Positions 10,322-20,656 of a stretch of 64,000 nucleotides of DNA are shown here, piece after piece. Numbering within the stretch: the stretch's first letter is position 1; each line of letters opens with the position of its first letter. The DNA is from Microcaldota archaeon (lineage in GTDB: Archaea > Micrarchaeota > Micrarchaeia > Micrarchaeales > Micrarchaeaceae). Made by a program: the position numbers and the translations under genes. The stretch is taken from NCBI GenBank assembly GCA_021797895.1, contig JAJZYW010000002.1:1-64000 (forward strand), written 5' to 3'. The notes under the pieces are model-generated. The model had not been told where the DNA came from. It saw only the letters and a program-made list of their open reading frames with translations, and did not search any database.

Positions 10322-13300
10322 CTAACTATCTCCTTCAGAAGGATTGTGACCCTCGTGGTGGAGCTGCGATACCGCTATCGATATCAGCTCGCCGTCTATG
10401 TCTGCCTCCTTGGAATTCTCAGCCCTGCCCTCCTTGACATACTGGGCGTTTACAGCCTTGGCTATCGCTGCTGCGTTTGATGATATCGCCTCTCCGAGCT
10501 CGCCCTTTGCCCCGTACAGGACTGTTATCCTGTTTGACTTCTTGAGCCCCATGCGCTTCCTCTCCATCTGTATCCTCCTTATGAACTCTTTTGATAGAGC
10601 CTCCATCATCAGGCCCTTGTCCATGTTCCTGTCGACCTGCGCCCTGCCGTACTTGAACGGTATGTACCCTGACTCATCTACCGCCTTGGCAACGGTGAAG
10701 TGCTCGGGCAGTATCTTGAAGCTGCCGTTCTGCGTATCTACTATGAAGTGCCCCTCGAGCTCTATGCGTTTCATCACTTCTGACGGGTCTGATTTGCGTA
10801 TCGCCTCCGCGACTGCCGAAGCGTTGGCGTTGAAGTCGGGGCCGAGCTTCCTGAACTCGGGCCTGAGCTCGGACTTCTCCGCTTTGAGCGTGGAGAGCTC
10901 AAGCGACTTCACGTTGGCGTAGTCGCAGATTATGTCTGAAAGCCTCTGTATGGAGTTGAACGCGCTTTCCGAAGAGGCTTCAATGCGCGCCTTTGCCAGC
11001 GGCCAGCGCAGCCTTACGCCTTCCTTCTCCCTTGAGTTGAGCAGCGCAGTCGTAGCGGACATCGCTATCTCAAAGTCCTCCTCGAGATGGCTGTCGATGA
11101 ACCCCTTCCTCTGCTTCGGCCAGCTTTCCATCAATACGCTGTCGCCGCTGGAGAACCTCTCCCCGTATATGCTTTCTGCAATGAACGGGGTGAACGGCGC
11201 CATCATTATGACGAGGCGGCGCAGCACGTAGGCTATCGTCTTCGCGACCGCCTTTGAAGCTGCGGAGCTGTCTGACATCCTCGACTTGGCGAGCTTGAGG
11301 TACACCCTGCTGAAATCCCCAACAAAGAAGTCGACCATGCTGTTCACTGCATCATGCGCGTCGTACTTGTCGAGCGATTCCGTTACCTTTCCAACAAGCG
11401 ACTCCAGCCTGGATAGAATCCAGAGGCTCTCCTTTCCGAGGAGCTTTGCGTTGGGCAGAGATGCCTTATGCGTGTCTACTCCTACCATCGCTGAGTATTC
11501 TGCAAGCAGGTCCGATATGTTCTGCAGCGTTATGATATTCTTGGTGGCGAGCCTGATTTCCGAATCCTTGAATATCAGGTCGAGCCAGGGGGTGTGGCCT
11601 GTGCACCAGAGCCTGAATGCATCGGCAGAATGCTCCTTTATTATCTCGCCCACTGGCCTGTAGTTGCCTAGGCTCTTGTGCATCTCCTTGCCGTCCTCGC
11701 CGAGCATCATGCCGTCTATCCCCAAGTTCTTTATTGGGGCCTTGCCGTACGCCAGCACACCGAGCTTTATCTGCCCTGAGAACCAGCCCCTCAGCTGGTC
11801 GCTTCCTTCGACTATATAGTCTACAGGGAAGAACTTCTCGAACTCCGCATCTGTCAGCGCGGCGCGGAAGGCAGAGCTTGAATCAATCCAGACGTCGAAT
11901 ACATCCTTTATCCTTTGCATCTCCGAACCGCACTTGCATGCGAGCTTTATCCTGTCTATGTGCGGCATGTGAAGATCATGGAGTGATTCAGCAGCATGCC
12001 TGTCTGTAGACTTCTCGGCGAGCTCCTTCGCTGAGCTCACCACTTCGATTGCGCCGCATTTGCCACATTTCCAGACTGGCATTGGTATGCCCCAGTAACG
12101 CTGCCTGGAAACGCACCAGTCAGGCGAGCTCGAGAGGACTGCAGCCTGCCAGCCCGAAGCCTCGGGAGGATGCCAGGATATGCCGCTGTTGGCGCGTAGA
12201 ACGCGCCTCTTCGCTTTCTCTATGTTAAGGAACCACTGGTTTGTCTGTATGAATATGAGCGGTGTAGAGCACCTCCAGCAGTGCGGGTAGCTGTGGTTTA
12301 TAACACCAGAATGCAAAAGCGCGCCGGCTGCCCTGAGATCCTCCAGTATCGCGTGCTCCGCTCCTCCAGGAACTGACATTCCAGCATATGCGCCTGCCTC
12401 CTTTGTATAGCAGGCATCAAGCCCCACGATGTTTGGAACTGGAAGCTTGTAGCGCTTGCATACCTTGTAGTCCTCTATTCCGTGCGCTGGCGCCATGTGA
12501 ACCAGCCCGGTCCCGTCATCCATTGAGACCATCTCCTCAGCCATCAAAACCCTGTGGTACCTGCGCATCTCCTTCTGTATAGGGACTAGATGTTCTATCG
12601 GGCTTGAGTACTTTACGCCGTTGAGCTCGCTGCCGTAGAACTCTTTCACCACCTCAAACTCCTTTCCGGTGACCTCCGAGACGTTTTCGAGCCTTTTCTT
12701 GGCCATTATGTAGCTCCTGTCTCCAGACCTGGCGAGGACATACACCTCCTTCGGATTGGCTGCTATCGCGAGGTTCGCGGGTATAGTCCATGGAGTTGTC
12801 GTCCATATAAGCAGATATGTGCTGCCAGGCATATCAAGCCCGGACTTCGATGCCTTCCTGTCGACCTCGAACGCAACGTATATCGAGGGGCTGTCTATGT
12901 CCTTGTAAACAGTTTCCATTGTGCCCTGCGATATCGGGGTGCCGCAGTGCGGGCAGTATATTACCGTCTTGGTGTCATTGTAAACGTAGCCCTTGTCGTA
13001 GACCTTTTTGAATATGCCCCAGACCCGCTCCATGTAGACCTTGTCGTACGGCATGTAAGGCTTAGAGAAATCAAGCGATATGCCGAACCGCTCGAAGTCG
13101 CCGTCCATGCGCCCCTTGTATTCGTCGACAAACGCCCTGCACCTCTCTACGAACTTCTCCACGCCTATCTTGTCCTCTATCTCAGACTTTGACTTTATGC
13201 CCAATATTTTCTCTACCTTGTTCTCTATCGGAAGGCCATGGACGTCGTAGCCCGCCTTTGCGAGAACATTGAAGCCGCGGAGGCGCTTGTAGCGCAGGAA

Positions 13301-13498
13301 AACGTCCTTTATAGTCTTGACCCACATCTGCCCGGGGTGCAGGTCGCCAGATGTATATGGCGGCCCATCCAGGAAATAGAACACTTTGCCCTTTGCGTTC
13401 TTGGCGTCTATTCTGCCCTGCACGCCTTTCTCCTTCCACAGGGCGAGCACCCTTAGCTCATTTTCGCTGAAATTTATCATTATAATCGCCATAGGCAA
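10322..13498 (-). CDS. ileS: Isoleucine--tRNA ligase
   Basis: 1058 aa; DGPPYTSGDLHPGQ, GYDVHGLPIE, DWCVSRQRYWGIPMPVW, GEDGKEMHKSLGN. Start could be the internal ATG at 13480. Confidence 0.95.
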   Translation of the reverse strand: MPMAIIMINFSENELRVLALWKEKGVQGRIDAKNAKGKVFYFLDGPPYTSGDLHPGQMWVKTIKDVFLRYKRLRGFNVLAKAGYDVHGLPIENKVEKILGIKSKSEIEDKIGVEKFVERCRAFVDEYKGRMDGDFERFGISLDFSKPYMPYDKVYMERVWGIFKKVYDKGYVYNDTKTVIYCPHCGTPISQGTMETVYKDIDSPSIYVAFEVDRKASKSGLDMPGSTYLLIWTTTPWTIPANLAIAANPKEVYVLARSGDRSYIMAKKRLENVSEVTGKEFEVVKEFYGSELNGVKYSSPIEHLVPIQKEMRRYHRVLMAEEMVSMDDGTGLVHMAPAHGIEDYKVCKRYKLPVPNIVGLDACYTKEAGAYAGMSVPGGAEHAILEDLRAAGALLHSGVINHSYPHCWRCSTPLIFIQTNQWFLNIEKAKRRVLRANSGISWHPPEASGWQAAVLSSSPDWCVSRQRYWGIPMPVWKCGKCGAIEVVSSAKELAEKSTDRHAAESLHDLHMPHIDRIKLACKCGSEMQRIKDVFDVWIDSSSAFRAALTDAEFEKFFPVDYIVEGSDQLRGWFSGQIKLGVLAYGKAPIKNLGIDGMMLGEDGKEMHKSLGNYRPVGEIIKEHSADAFRLWCTGHTPWLDLIFKDSEIRLATKNIITLQNISDLLAEYSAMVGVDTHKASLPNAKLLGKESLWILSRLESLVGKVTESLDKYDAHDAVNSMVDFFVGDFSRVYLKLAKSRMSDSSAASKAVAKTIAYVLRRLVIMMAPFTPFIAESIYGERFSSGDSVLMESWPKQRKGFIDSHLEEDFEIAMSATTALLNSREKEGVRLRWPLAKARIEASSESAFNSIQRLSDIICDYANVKSLELSTLKAEKSELRPEFRKLGPDFNANASAVAEAIRKSDPSEVMKRIELEGHFIVDTQNGSFKILPEHFTVAKAVDESGYIPFKYGRAQVDRNMDKGLMMEALSKEFIRRIQMERKRMGLKKSNRITVLYGAKGELGEAISSNAAAIAKAVNAQYVKEGRAENSKEADIDGELISIAVSQLHHEGHNPSEGDS

Positions 13499-13671
13499 GT
13501 TGAAGCGTTAAGTGAAACGCATATAACCCATAAATAGATTTTGTATCGTGACTGGCAGCCGATCCTGAAAGCGCGCCATGAGGTTTTGTAATGGTCGCTT
13601 GCGGGCTTGGCAGCCATGCACGCATCTTTTGCCTGAAGCGGGACCAGCAAGGGATAAATATCTGGAAATTA

Positions 13672-14270
13672 TGAATACTTCCGGTGAGGTAGTGTTTAGT
13701 CAGGAGAAACAAAGCGCTTCCGTGAGGAAGCCGCCCGAGATAAAGCTGGTCGACGAAACTGCGATAAAAGAATCTGCATCCATGATGCTAAGCATAAGGA
13801 AAGAAGTGGACGCCGCACTCGTGAAAGTCCTGCGGGATGGGATGGATCAGGACCCTATCAGGGCCAAGGTAAGGTACGAGAAGGAGGTTTATGCCCAGAG
13901 CGTCAAGGCGGTTAAGAAAGCGGCAAAAGCGCTTCCAAAGGATGATGAATATAAGGATCTCGCGAAAAACGCTTTTTTTACTAGGATGATGATGCGCGTA
14001 TCATCGTTTGCTGCAAGAATTTCCATGATGCACGAATACGACTATGAGGACAAGATTAGGGATATCGAGTTCAGGGCCGATTCCTCATTTTCGATAATGC
14101 ATGTATTCATGGCAGACGCAATAGCAGCGTTGTCGTGCAATCGCGTGCTTCCTACAGGGGAGTTTTCCCTTCACGAATACCTCAAATCCAAGATGGAAAG
14201 CCGCTACAACGACACCCTTCTTAGGCGGGGGCTCAAATACGGAGAAGTTGTCTTGGTCGAAGTAGAGTGA
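13672..14270 (+). CDS. Hypothetical protein
   Basis: ORF 13578-14270; internal ATG at 13672 (MNTSGEVVFSQ...) gives ~199 aa. Confidence 0.6.
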
Positions 14271-14277
14271 GACCAGC

Positions 14278-15294
14278 TTACTGGGAGCGGTATTCGGATA
14301 TTATCCTTGCAAGCGACCGCTGTATGACATTCATGTTTATCGTGTTGCTCAGCGCGAGGCGCATATACGGGCCTTTCAGGCCGCTGAACTCCGCATCGGT
14401 TGATATGAAAGTTATTATCCCCTCGGCGAGAAACTTGCCGTAGACGTAATCGGCTTCCCTCATGTCCCTGAACTTGAGGAAGACGAAACCTCCCTTCGAC
14501 TTAAACGCGTGGACGCCTATGCTCTCTGCGAACTTCTGGAAATTGTCGCGCCTCTTTTTCGCTTCGGAGATCCTGCGCCGGTAATGCCCTCTGCTTTTAA
14601 GCGCAGCTATCCCGGCTGCGCGCGCGACCCTGTTGACGTTGTATTCCTGGTTGTACTTTGAGAACATCTTTATGATGGAAGGGTGCGCTATCATGTAGCC
14701 CAAGCGAAGACCAGCTATGCCGAACCCCTTCGAGAAGGTTCTCAGCACTATGAGATTCTTATGCCTGTCAACCTCCTTTGCAACGGTCTGGCCGGAAAAC
14801 TCATAGTAAGCCTCGTCAACAATGACCATTGCATCCGTGCCGTTTATTATGCGCATTATTTCCTTCTTTGGTATGAGTGTGCCAGTAGGGTTGTTGGGAT
14901 TGCAGATCCATGCCAGAGTGGCCCAGCCCAAATCCCTTTTTGTATAGCATATCCTGTATTCGCCGGAATCGGAAAGGCAGTTGCGCTTTGTTATGCTGTA
15001 ATCCCTGCTCTTCGCTATGTATTCGTACTCGCCGTAAGTTGGTGCAGGTATCAGGACCTTCGGGCCGAACTTTGTGGTTATGAGCGTTATTGCCTCGTCT
15101 CCCCCATTGGTGACGAGAATGTTCTCTTCGCGCACGCCACAGTATGATGCGATTGCCTTGCATATTTCAGCATAGCCTTCGTATGGATAGGAGTTTACCT
15201 TCGACACCGAGCGGTGTATGGCATCCATCACCTTATAAGGAGGGAGGTAGCTTGCGCCAGAATAGTCTACGCGTATAATACGGTGCTTTGCCAT
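14278..15294 (-). CDS. Pyridoxal-phosphate aminotransferase, histidinol-phosphate aminotransferase-like
   Basis: TNGGDEAI, WICNPNNPTGT, VIVDEAYYEFSG, RTFSKGFGIAGLRLGY: class I/II aminotransferase motifs incl. PLP lysine. Confidence 0.9.
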   Translation of the reverse strand: MAKHRIIRVDYSGASYLPPYKVMDAIHRSVSKVNSYPYEGYAEICKAIASYCGVREENILVTNGGDEAITLITTKFGPKVLIPAPTYGEYEYIAKSRDYSITKRNCLSDSGEYRICYTKRDLGWATLAWICNPNNPTGTLIPKKEIMRIINGTDAMVIVDEAYYEFSGQTVAKEVDRHKNLIVLRTFSKGFGIAGLRLGYMIAHPSIIKMFSKYNQEYNVNRVARAAGIAALKSRGHYRRRISEAKKRRDNFQKFAESIGVHAFKSKGGFVFLKFRDMREADYVYGKFLAEGIITFISTDAEFSGLKGPYMRLALSNTINMNVIQRSLARIISEYRSQ

Positions 15295-15435
15295 ACAGCG
15301 GTTTCCTGCGGGGATATCCCCTTTTTATTTAACGGATAAGATGATTTAAAAGCTTTGCGCCATGAGCGTGCACAGCCTGTCCAAAACAAAACTGGCTGCT
15401 CCGCAACACTTTTAACGCTTGCCTGAGAAAGGAGT

Positions 15436-16092
15436 ATGCATTTCATGGAAATTGAAAATACAGATTCCGGAGTTAACTTGGCTGATGAAGGCGTTGCTGA
15501 GGCAGTGGAAGACGCAAAGGGCGTAGTAGGCGCAAAGGAGCAGCCCGTGGAGCCGGCTTCAAACAGCGGTGCAAGAAAGGCAGTTCCGAAAAATGCGTAT
15601 ATTGCGGTGGCAGTTGCAATAGTTGCGGTCGCAGCGATTGTGCTCATCCTTTCCACAGGGGTTTTCTCGCCCGCTGTTGCCGCAGGCGACAATGTCAGCG
15701 TATATTACACAGGCTCGTTCACCAACGGCACTATCTTCAGCTCTAATGTAGGAGGTTCGCCAGTAAGCTTCATAGCCGGGTCTAAGCAACTCATACCGGG
15801 CTTTAGCAATGCAGTGATCGGCATGAAGGCAGGGCAGAACAAGACGGTCACGCTGCCTCCTAACGAAGCATACGGACCAGTGAACGCTAGCCTCTTCATC
15901 AGTGTCCCGGTATCGAGGTTCAGCAACAGAAGCAATCTGAGCGTTGGCAGGGTAGTAACCTCAGTTATTAATGGGACCACGGTTGAAGGAATAATAATTG
16001 GAAGCAATTCGTCAAATGTAATAGTAGACCTGAATCCACCGCTTGCAGGCAAGACTCTCGTCTTCTCGATAAAAGTCGTCAAGATAAACTGA
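15436..16092 (+). CDS. Membrane-anchored FKBP-type peptidyl-prolyl isomerase
   Basis: N-terminal TM (NAYIAVAVAIVAVAAIVLIL) then VSVYYTGSFTNGTIFSS...FIAGSKQLIPGFSNAVIGMKAGQNKTVTLPPNEAYG. Confidence 0.92.
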   Translation: MHFMEIENTDSGVNLADEGVAEAVEDAKGVVGAKEQPVEPASNSGARKAVPKNAYIAVAVAIVAVAAIVLILSTGVFSPAVAAGDNVSVYYTGSFTNGTIFSSNVGGSPVSFIAGSKQLIPGFSNAVIGMKAGQNKTVTLPPNEAYGPVNASLFISVPVSRFSNRSNLSVGRVVTSVINGTTVEGIIIGSNSSNVIVDLNPPLAGKTLVFSIKVVKIN

Positions 16093-16453
16093 GGGCGGCG
16101 GATGTCTTGCGGTCCAGAAGGCACATCTTTATGCCAAGCACTCCTTCTGCAGCTTCCTCCTCGCTTGAATAGTACTCCCTCATCTTTTCCGCAAGGAGAG
16201 CTGGCTCAGCCTTTGGATACCCGAGACAGGAAGGGTCTACAATCCTCGTTATCTCATCGAACGTCCTCGCCTTCAGAAGACCGGTAACCTTTACCCTCAC
16301 GCTTTCGCTCCTGTCTGGAAGCTTTGAGAAAGTTATGACATCGCCGAAGGATACCGCCCTTCGCTTCTCGTCAAAAAGCCTGAGCTCAAGCAGCTTGGAG
16401 CCGTTCTTCAGCATCTCGAACGGCTCCGCGGCAAGCGACATCGAATGATTCAT
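16079..16453 (-). CDS. ASCH-domain protein
   Basis: LAAEPFEMLKNGSKLLELRLFDEKRRAVSFGDVITFSKL is ASCH-like. Confidence 0.75.
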   Translation of the reverse strand: MNHSMSLAAEPFEMLKNGSKLLELRLFDEKRRAVSFGDVITFSKLPDRSESVRVKVTGLLKARTFDEITRIVDPSCLGYPKAEPALLAEKMREYYSSEEEAAEGVLGIKMCLLDRKTSAALSLS

Positions 16454-16461
16454 GGTGCCGC

Positions 16462-16629
16462 CTATGCCTGAGCTGCTATCTTCGTGTGTGGAACTGACTG
16501 CACGGCTTCCCTGAGCCTCTTCTGCGCCAGCTCCATCTCCTTCCTCAATTCCCTGTTCCGCGACGCAAGGCCTGACAGCCTTTCCTCAATCGATAACGCC
16601 GCGTTTATTTCCCCGCGCTTTGATGCCAT
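16462..16629 (-). CDS. Small coiled-coil protein (55 aa), missed by ORF track length cutoff
   Basis: MASKRGEINAALSIEERLSGLASRNRELRKEMELAQKRLREAVQSVPHTKIAAQA*; heptad-like; 8 nt upstream of the ASCH gene. Confidence 0.55.
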   Translation of the reverse strand: MASKRGEINAALSIEERLSGLASRNRELRKEMELAQKRLREAVQSVPHTKIAAQA

Positions 16630-16720
16630 ATCTACCCCAAGAATTATAGCGCCGATGATGATATTTAAACCTTTTGCGGACTACGTCACGGCAAAGACCA
16701 TGCTACAGCCAAAGATGGCG

Positions 16721-17152
16721 TCAGCGCGAAGCCCTGCTGTGCAGCCTTATTATCTCCCGGTAATCCTTCGGTTCGACTGTGCCGGCAAGCAGCCCTATGC
16801 GTCGCTCTATATGGGGTTTCAGCTCCTTTGGCACGCCTGGCGCTTGGAATATGTCCCACAGCATGGATGTGTTCTTCATCCCGTTTATAACCTCGTACCC
16901 TATCGAGACGAGGTTAGACCTGTCCGAAGAGGAGAACATCCCAATGAGTATTGATGCCTTCTCGCTGTCTTCGCGGATTTTTGAGAAAGCTGCCATCGAG
17001 ACGCTCGGCATGCTGTTCATTGCTGCAACTGCGCGGAGGTTTTGCGGCGAGTTCACGTTCATCATTACCAGCCACCGCTTCGTAGCAGCATCGCATGTCT
17101 GGTCGGACATGGCATCCATCGCCCTCCGCTCAAGATTAATTTCCTTGCGCAT
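16721..17152 (-). CDS. Hypothetical helical-repeat protein
   Basis: 143 aa, all-alpha pattern. Confidence 0.6.
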   Translation of the reverse strand: MRKEINLERRAMDAMSDQTCDAATKRWLVMMNVNSPQNLRAVAAMNSMPSVSMAAFSKIREDSEKASILIGMFSSSDRSNLVSIGYEVINGMKNTSMLWDIFQAPGVPKELKPHIERRIGLLAGTVEPKDYREIIRLHSRASR

Positions 17153-17182
17153 CGCATCGCCTTATTATTAGAGCCATCTGAT

Positions 17183-18307
17183 TCAGGAGGTATTTAGCGT
17201 GCCAGCAGATATTGAATAGCTGCTGTTGACTACAGGACCAGGAAGAACGGTCACGTAAGCCCTGCCGACAGAATTTGACATTGAAGTCTCATGCATAGCG
17301 AGCTTCACAGAGCTATTGGGGAGAACCCCTACTCCTGATGAGACGCTAGAGATGTTTATGTCGAGCTGCAGGGTCAGCGGCAGAGAGTTCTGGTCGTCTA
17401 TGCACGTAGTCACCCTGCCCCTTATGCTTGAATTCGCTATCGATATTGGTATGGATGACTGGCTAGGCTGCGTCGCCCCGCTGCTCAGGTTCGAAATACG
17501 CATGTACGTGCTGAACAGCGAGCAGCCTATCCCGTTGTACGAGGACTGGTTCAGCGTGCTGTTTGAAAATGAGAGATGCTTCGCAAGCGCCTGCTTTTTG
17601 GACTGGTTGGACAGCCCGTAGATTATTTGGGAGGGGTTTGCGCTGGCGCTTGACACTGTGCACGTCACGTTCGTGCTGTTTGACGCAGATAGCGAAGAAT
17701 TGCAATCGTAGCTGGTGCCGTTGATTATATAATATGATTCGTTGATTCCAGATGATATGCCTGCCACGCCGCCTGTATGTACCCTGAGCGCGGAATCCTT
17801 CCCGTATTTCGAGTACGTTATGTTGAACGGCAGGGTTATGGCAAGTCCGATGGAGGACAGCCCACCAAGGCCCAGTGCTGCACTCCCGGAGTAGGACACG
17901 TTGAGCTCGTTTGAGCTGTTTACCTGGGACGCATCCTTGGCGAATGCGGATATTACGTCTGTGGTATTCAGGTTCTTCTTCGCAAGTTCGGCTATCGCTG
18001 GATTGCTCGAAGCGGCGGATCCTATTGGAGAAGATGGAGAAAGACCGTTTATCTGCGGTGCGGCAGACGATCGCAGGTAGAGTATCGCTACCGCGGCGAG
18101 TACTGCTATTATGATGAGCACAGCGGCTATGTGCAGACCTGCCCCTGACTTAGCCTTCTTGGATGTTCCTTCCTGCTTCTGGTTTCTCTGCGGTTTTTGC
18201 GCGGCTTCGGATTGCTGCGTTTGAACGACCTTGTCGTAGGGGTTGCCGTCCTCCTGTGTAGATTTATCCTTTACCATATAAGCACCGTTATTGGACAGGT
18301 ATAACAT
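17183..18307 (-). CDS. Membrane-anchored extracytoplasmic hypothetical protein
   Basis: N-terminal charged/Gln-rich region, one TM (GLHIAAVLIIIAVLAAVAILYL), then Ser/Asn-rich domain. Confidence 0.65.
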   Translation of the reverse strand: MLYLSNNGAYMVKDKSTQEDGNPYDKVVQTQQSEAAQKPQRNQKQEGTSKKAKSGAGLHIAAVLIIIAVLAAVAILYLRSSAAPQINGLSPSSPIGSAASSNPAIAELAKKNLNTTDVISAFAKDASQVNSSNELNVSYSGSAALGLGGLSSIGLAITLPFNITYSKYGKDSALRVHTGGVAGISSGINESYYIINGTSYDCNSSLSASNSTNVTCTVSSASANPSQIIYGLSNQSKKQALAKHLSFSNSTLNQSSYNGIGCSLFSTYMRISNLSSGATQPSQSSIPISIANSSIRGRVTTCIDDQNSLPLTLQLDINISSVSSGVGVLPNSSVKLAMHETSMSNSVGRAYVTVLPGPVVNSSYSISAGTLNTS

Positions 18308-18443
18308 GGGAAGACGGCTTTAAATATTATGCGCTCCAAGCCTTTCGCCTGCCGCTGCTCATGCTTATGCAGTTACATATCAGTTGCAAATGCGCAGCAA
18401 ATACTCCTCTTTTTTATGCTTTGCTTCGGAATTATAATGCAAT

Positions 18444-19670
18444 ATGGTAGATTACGTATTCGTCGCAACGGCGATATTCGGAGTGGTCTCTTTCACATAC
18501 TACGTCCTGAACTCTTTCATGGCGCTCAGGTACAGGAGCGCGCGCGGGAGAGAAGCGGGAAGAGCTAACGTATCAGACCTTACTATAGTCGTGCCGGTGT
18601 ACAACGAGGAGGAGAAGGCGTTCAGGAGGTGCATATCCTCTGTCGCAGCCCAGGGGGCGCGTTTCATAGTGGTGGGCGATTCCAGTCTCGAGCCGTACAG
18701 GGGCATAACTGAGGCAAATGGCGGCAGGTTCATATTTCTGGAGAAGAATGTAGGGAAGAGGAAGGCAATAGCCGAGGGGATAAAGGAGGTAAGCACAAAA
18801 TACGTGATGTTCGTGGACAGCGACACGAGCATATCGCGCAACGCCGCCCGTAGCATGCTCTCGATGTTCGATGACAGGGTAGGGGGGGTTGGATGCAGGA
18901 TTTTGATAAGGAAAAGAAGCGGGTGGATATCATACTCGGCTGAATTCTTCGAGAGGCTGAAGGAAGTCACGTTTAAGGCGATGTCATATGCCGGCACTGT
19001 CATGGTGCTCGACGGGAGATGCGCCGCCTACAGGACGGAGCTGATAAGGGACTTCATGCAATCAGATGGATACATGAACAACTCGTTCATGGGCAAGCCG
19101 AGCAACCTTGCCGAGGACAGGCACATAACCAGCTATGTAAGCAGCCTCGGGTACAGGACCGTGATAGACTACGATGCTGTCGCAACGACAGAGCCGCAGA
19201 AGAACCCAAGGATGTTTTTCAGGCAGATGGTCAGGTGGTCGCGCGCGGGATACTTCTACTTCTTCAAGGAGGTTGCGGACGGATCGTACTTCAAGAAGGG
19301 GCCGTTCTACGCTTTCGAGATGCTCTATATATACGTCTTCCCGATAGCGATAATAGCACTTGCACTCGCAAGGTTTGACGTCTACCTGTCGCATGGGCTC
19401 ATAGTGGCACTCGCGATAGAATTGGCGAGAGCGGGCAGGCTGCTTACCTACGGGCTTGCAGGGATGAGCCCGAAACTTCTTTTCTACATGTGGATAGAGA
19501 TAGTTGGATTCGTCGGAACTCTTGTATTTGGCACAGCAGTAGGCGTTACTATACTTAGGAAGAAGAAGCGCACAATGATAATGGGGGGCGTCGCGCTGCT
19601 GATGCTCTTCGCAGCGTCGCTATACGGCCTTGCTTCAGTATACAAGCAGGACAAGTGGCTCACGAGATAA
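18444..19670 (+). CDS. Family 2 membrane glycosyltransferase (hyaluronan/cellulose synthase-like)
   Basis: LTIVVPVYNEEEKAFRRCISSV, FVDSDTSI, QMVRWSRAGYF (QxxRW), C-terminal TM segments. Confidence 0.93.
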   Translation: MVDYVFVATAIFGVVSFTYYVLNSFMALRYRSARGREAGRANVSDLTIVVPVYNEEEKAFRRCISSVAAQGARFIVVGDSSLEPYRGITEANGGRFIFLEKNVGKRKAIAEGIKEVSTKYVMFVDSDTSISRNAARSMLSMFDDRVGGVGCRILIRKRSGWISYSAEFFERLKEVTFKAMSYAGTVMVLDGRCAAYRTELIRDFMQSDGYMNNSFMGKPSNLAEDRHITSYVSSLGYRTVIDYDAVATTEPQKNPRMFFRQMVRWSRAGYFYFFKEVADGSYFKKGPFYAFEMLYIYVFPIAIIALALARFDVYLSHGLIVALAIELARAGRLLTYGLAGMSPKLLFYMWIEIVGFVGTLVFGTAVGVTILRKKKRTMIMGGVALLMLFAASLYGLASVYKQDKWLTR

Positions 19671-20016
19671 GATTCTCCAATCTTTTTGAAGCGCGACGCA
19701 TTGAAGCAATTATCTCCACCGTGTCGCCTTCGCCTGAGTTGGTGCAATAGTCAGCCACCCTTTCAAGCTCTAGGGACATCTGGTTGAAGTACTTCCTTAC
19801 GAGCTCGGGCTTCTGCGGCGATGCGTATGCCACTCTCTCCAGCATCTTTATTGATATGAGGAGATTGTCCCAAACATCGCTGTAATGGGTGTCGGACAGC
19901 CATGGCTTTAGCCTGTCAGATAGCTTATTAAATTCCAAGAGCCCGGACCTAAGGTCGGCTATCGCCGCACTGATGCCATTTTCGGAATCAGCGTTCTTGG
20001 TCACCATTTTCTGCAC
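19660..20016 (-). CDS. Hypothetical helical protein
   Basis: 118-aa ORF overlapping 3' end of next gene. Confidence 0.5.
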   Translation of the reverse strand: MQKMVTKNADSENGISAAIADLRSGLLEFNKLSDRLKPWLSDTHYSDVWDNLLISIKMLERVAYASPQKPELVRKYFNQMSLELERVADYCTNSGEGDTVEIIASMRRASKRLENLIS

Positions 20017-20656
20017 CCTCTATCCGCATAAGGCTGTCCAGCTTCTTTGAAAGCATTGCGCGTATGGCATTCATGGCGGTTACGGCGTCAGGAGCAGTTT
20101 CTTTTGAAATTTCATAGCGCAGGAACTTCCACAGCGGCATCGATTCCATCTGAGCACGGGTGCCTTTTGCCTTCCACAGCTTTGACAACGCCCCATACTT
20201 CTTCGAAGCGGCATCGTCTCCTGCATCTGCATAACACTTCGACGCCATTGAGAGATAGTTGCCCGCCGAGTAGAACCTTGATGTTATGGAGCCTGTAGGG
20301 TATGGAGATCCCTCGCTCTTGAATGTATCCTGGTCGCTTATTAGCTCATGAGCCGCGAGATCGTAGAATTGCGCCGCTCTAGCCGAATGCTTAGCATAAA
20401 GATCCATGAAGGATGCCGCAAAGTCTGGTTGGGCTGCACGCAATGCGACAGCCTTGCACATGAAAGCAGCCTCCTCATTTTTAATGCCGGCCATCGCGAA
20501 CGCGTTCTCGTTCCTCCATTTTTCCGCATGGCTTTCGAAAGCCTCGCACTCCTTAAGCGAGCGCTGCGCTTCTTCAGCTGAGATTTCAGATTCCTTGAAT
20601 ATTTTGGAATTATACTGCAATTCCTTCCTCGTAGTTTTTGCCGTACTTGAAACCAT
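19988..20656 (-). CDS. Hypothetical helical (TPR/SNAP-like?) protein
   Basis: 222 aa, A/S/Y-rich repeated helices (SARAAQFYDLAAHELI; RFYSAGNYLSMASKCYADAGDDAASKKYGALSKLW). Confidence 0.55.
   Translation of the reverse strand: MVSSTAKTTRKELQYNSKIFKESEISAEEAQRSLKECEAFESHAEKWRNENAFAMAGIKNEEAAFMCKAVALRAAQPDFAASFMDLYAKHSARAAQFYDLAAHELISDQDTFKSEGSPYPTGSITSRFYSAGNYLSMASKCYADAGDDAASKKYGALSKLWKAKGTRAQMESMPLWKFLRYEISKETAPDAVTAMNAIRAMLSKKLDSLMRIEGAENGDQER

Noticed and set aside
16721-17152. Considered as UPF0147 family
   Set aside because: Length and sequence pattern do not match what I recall of that ~90-aa family; left as hypothetical.
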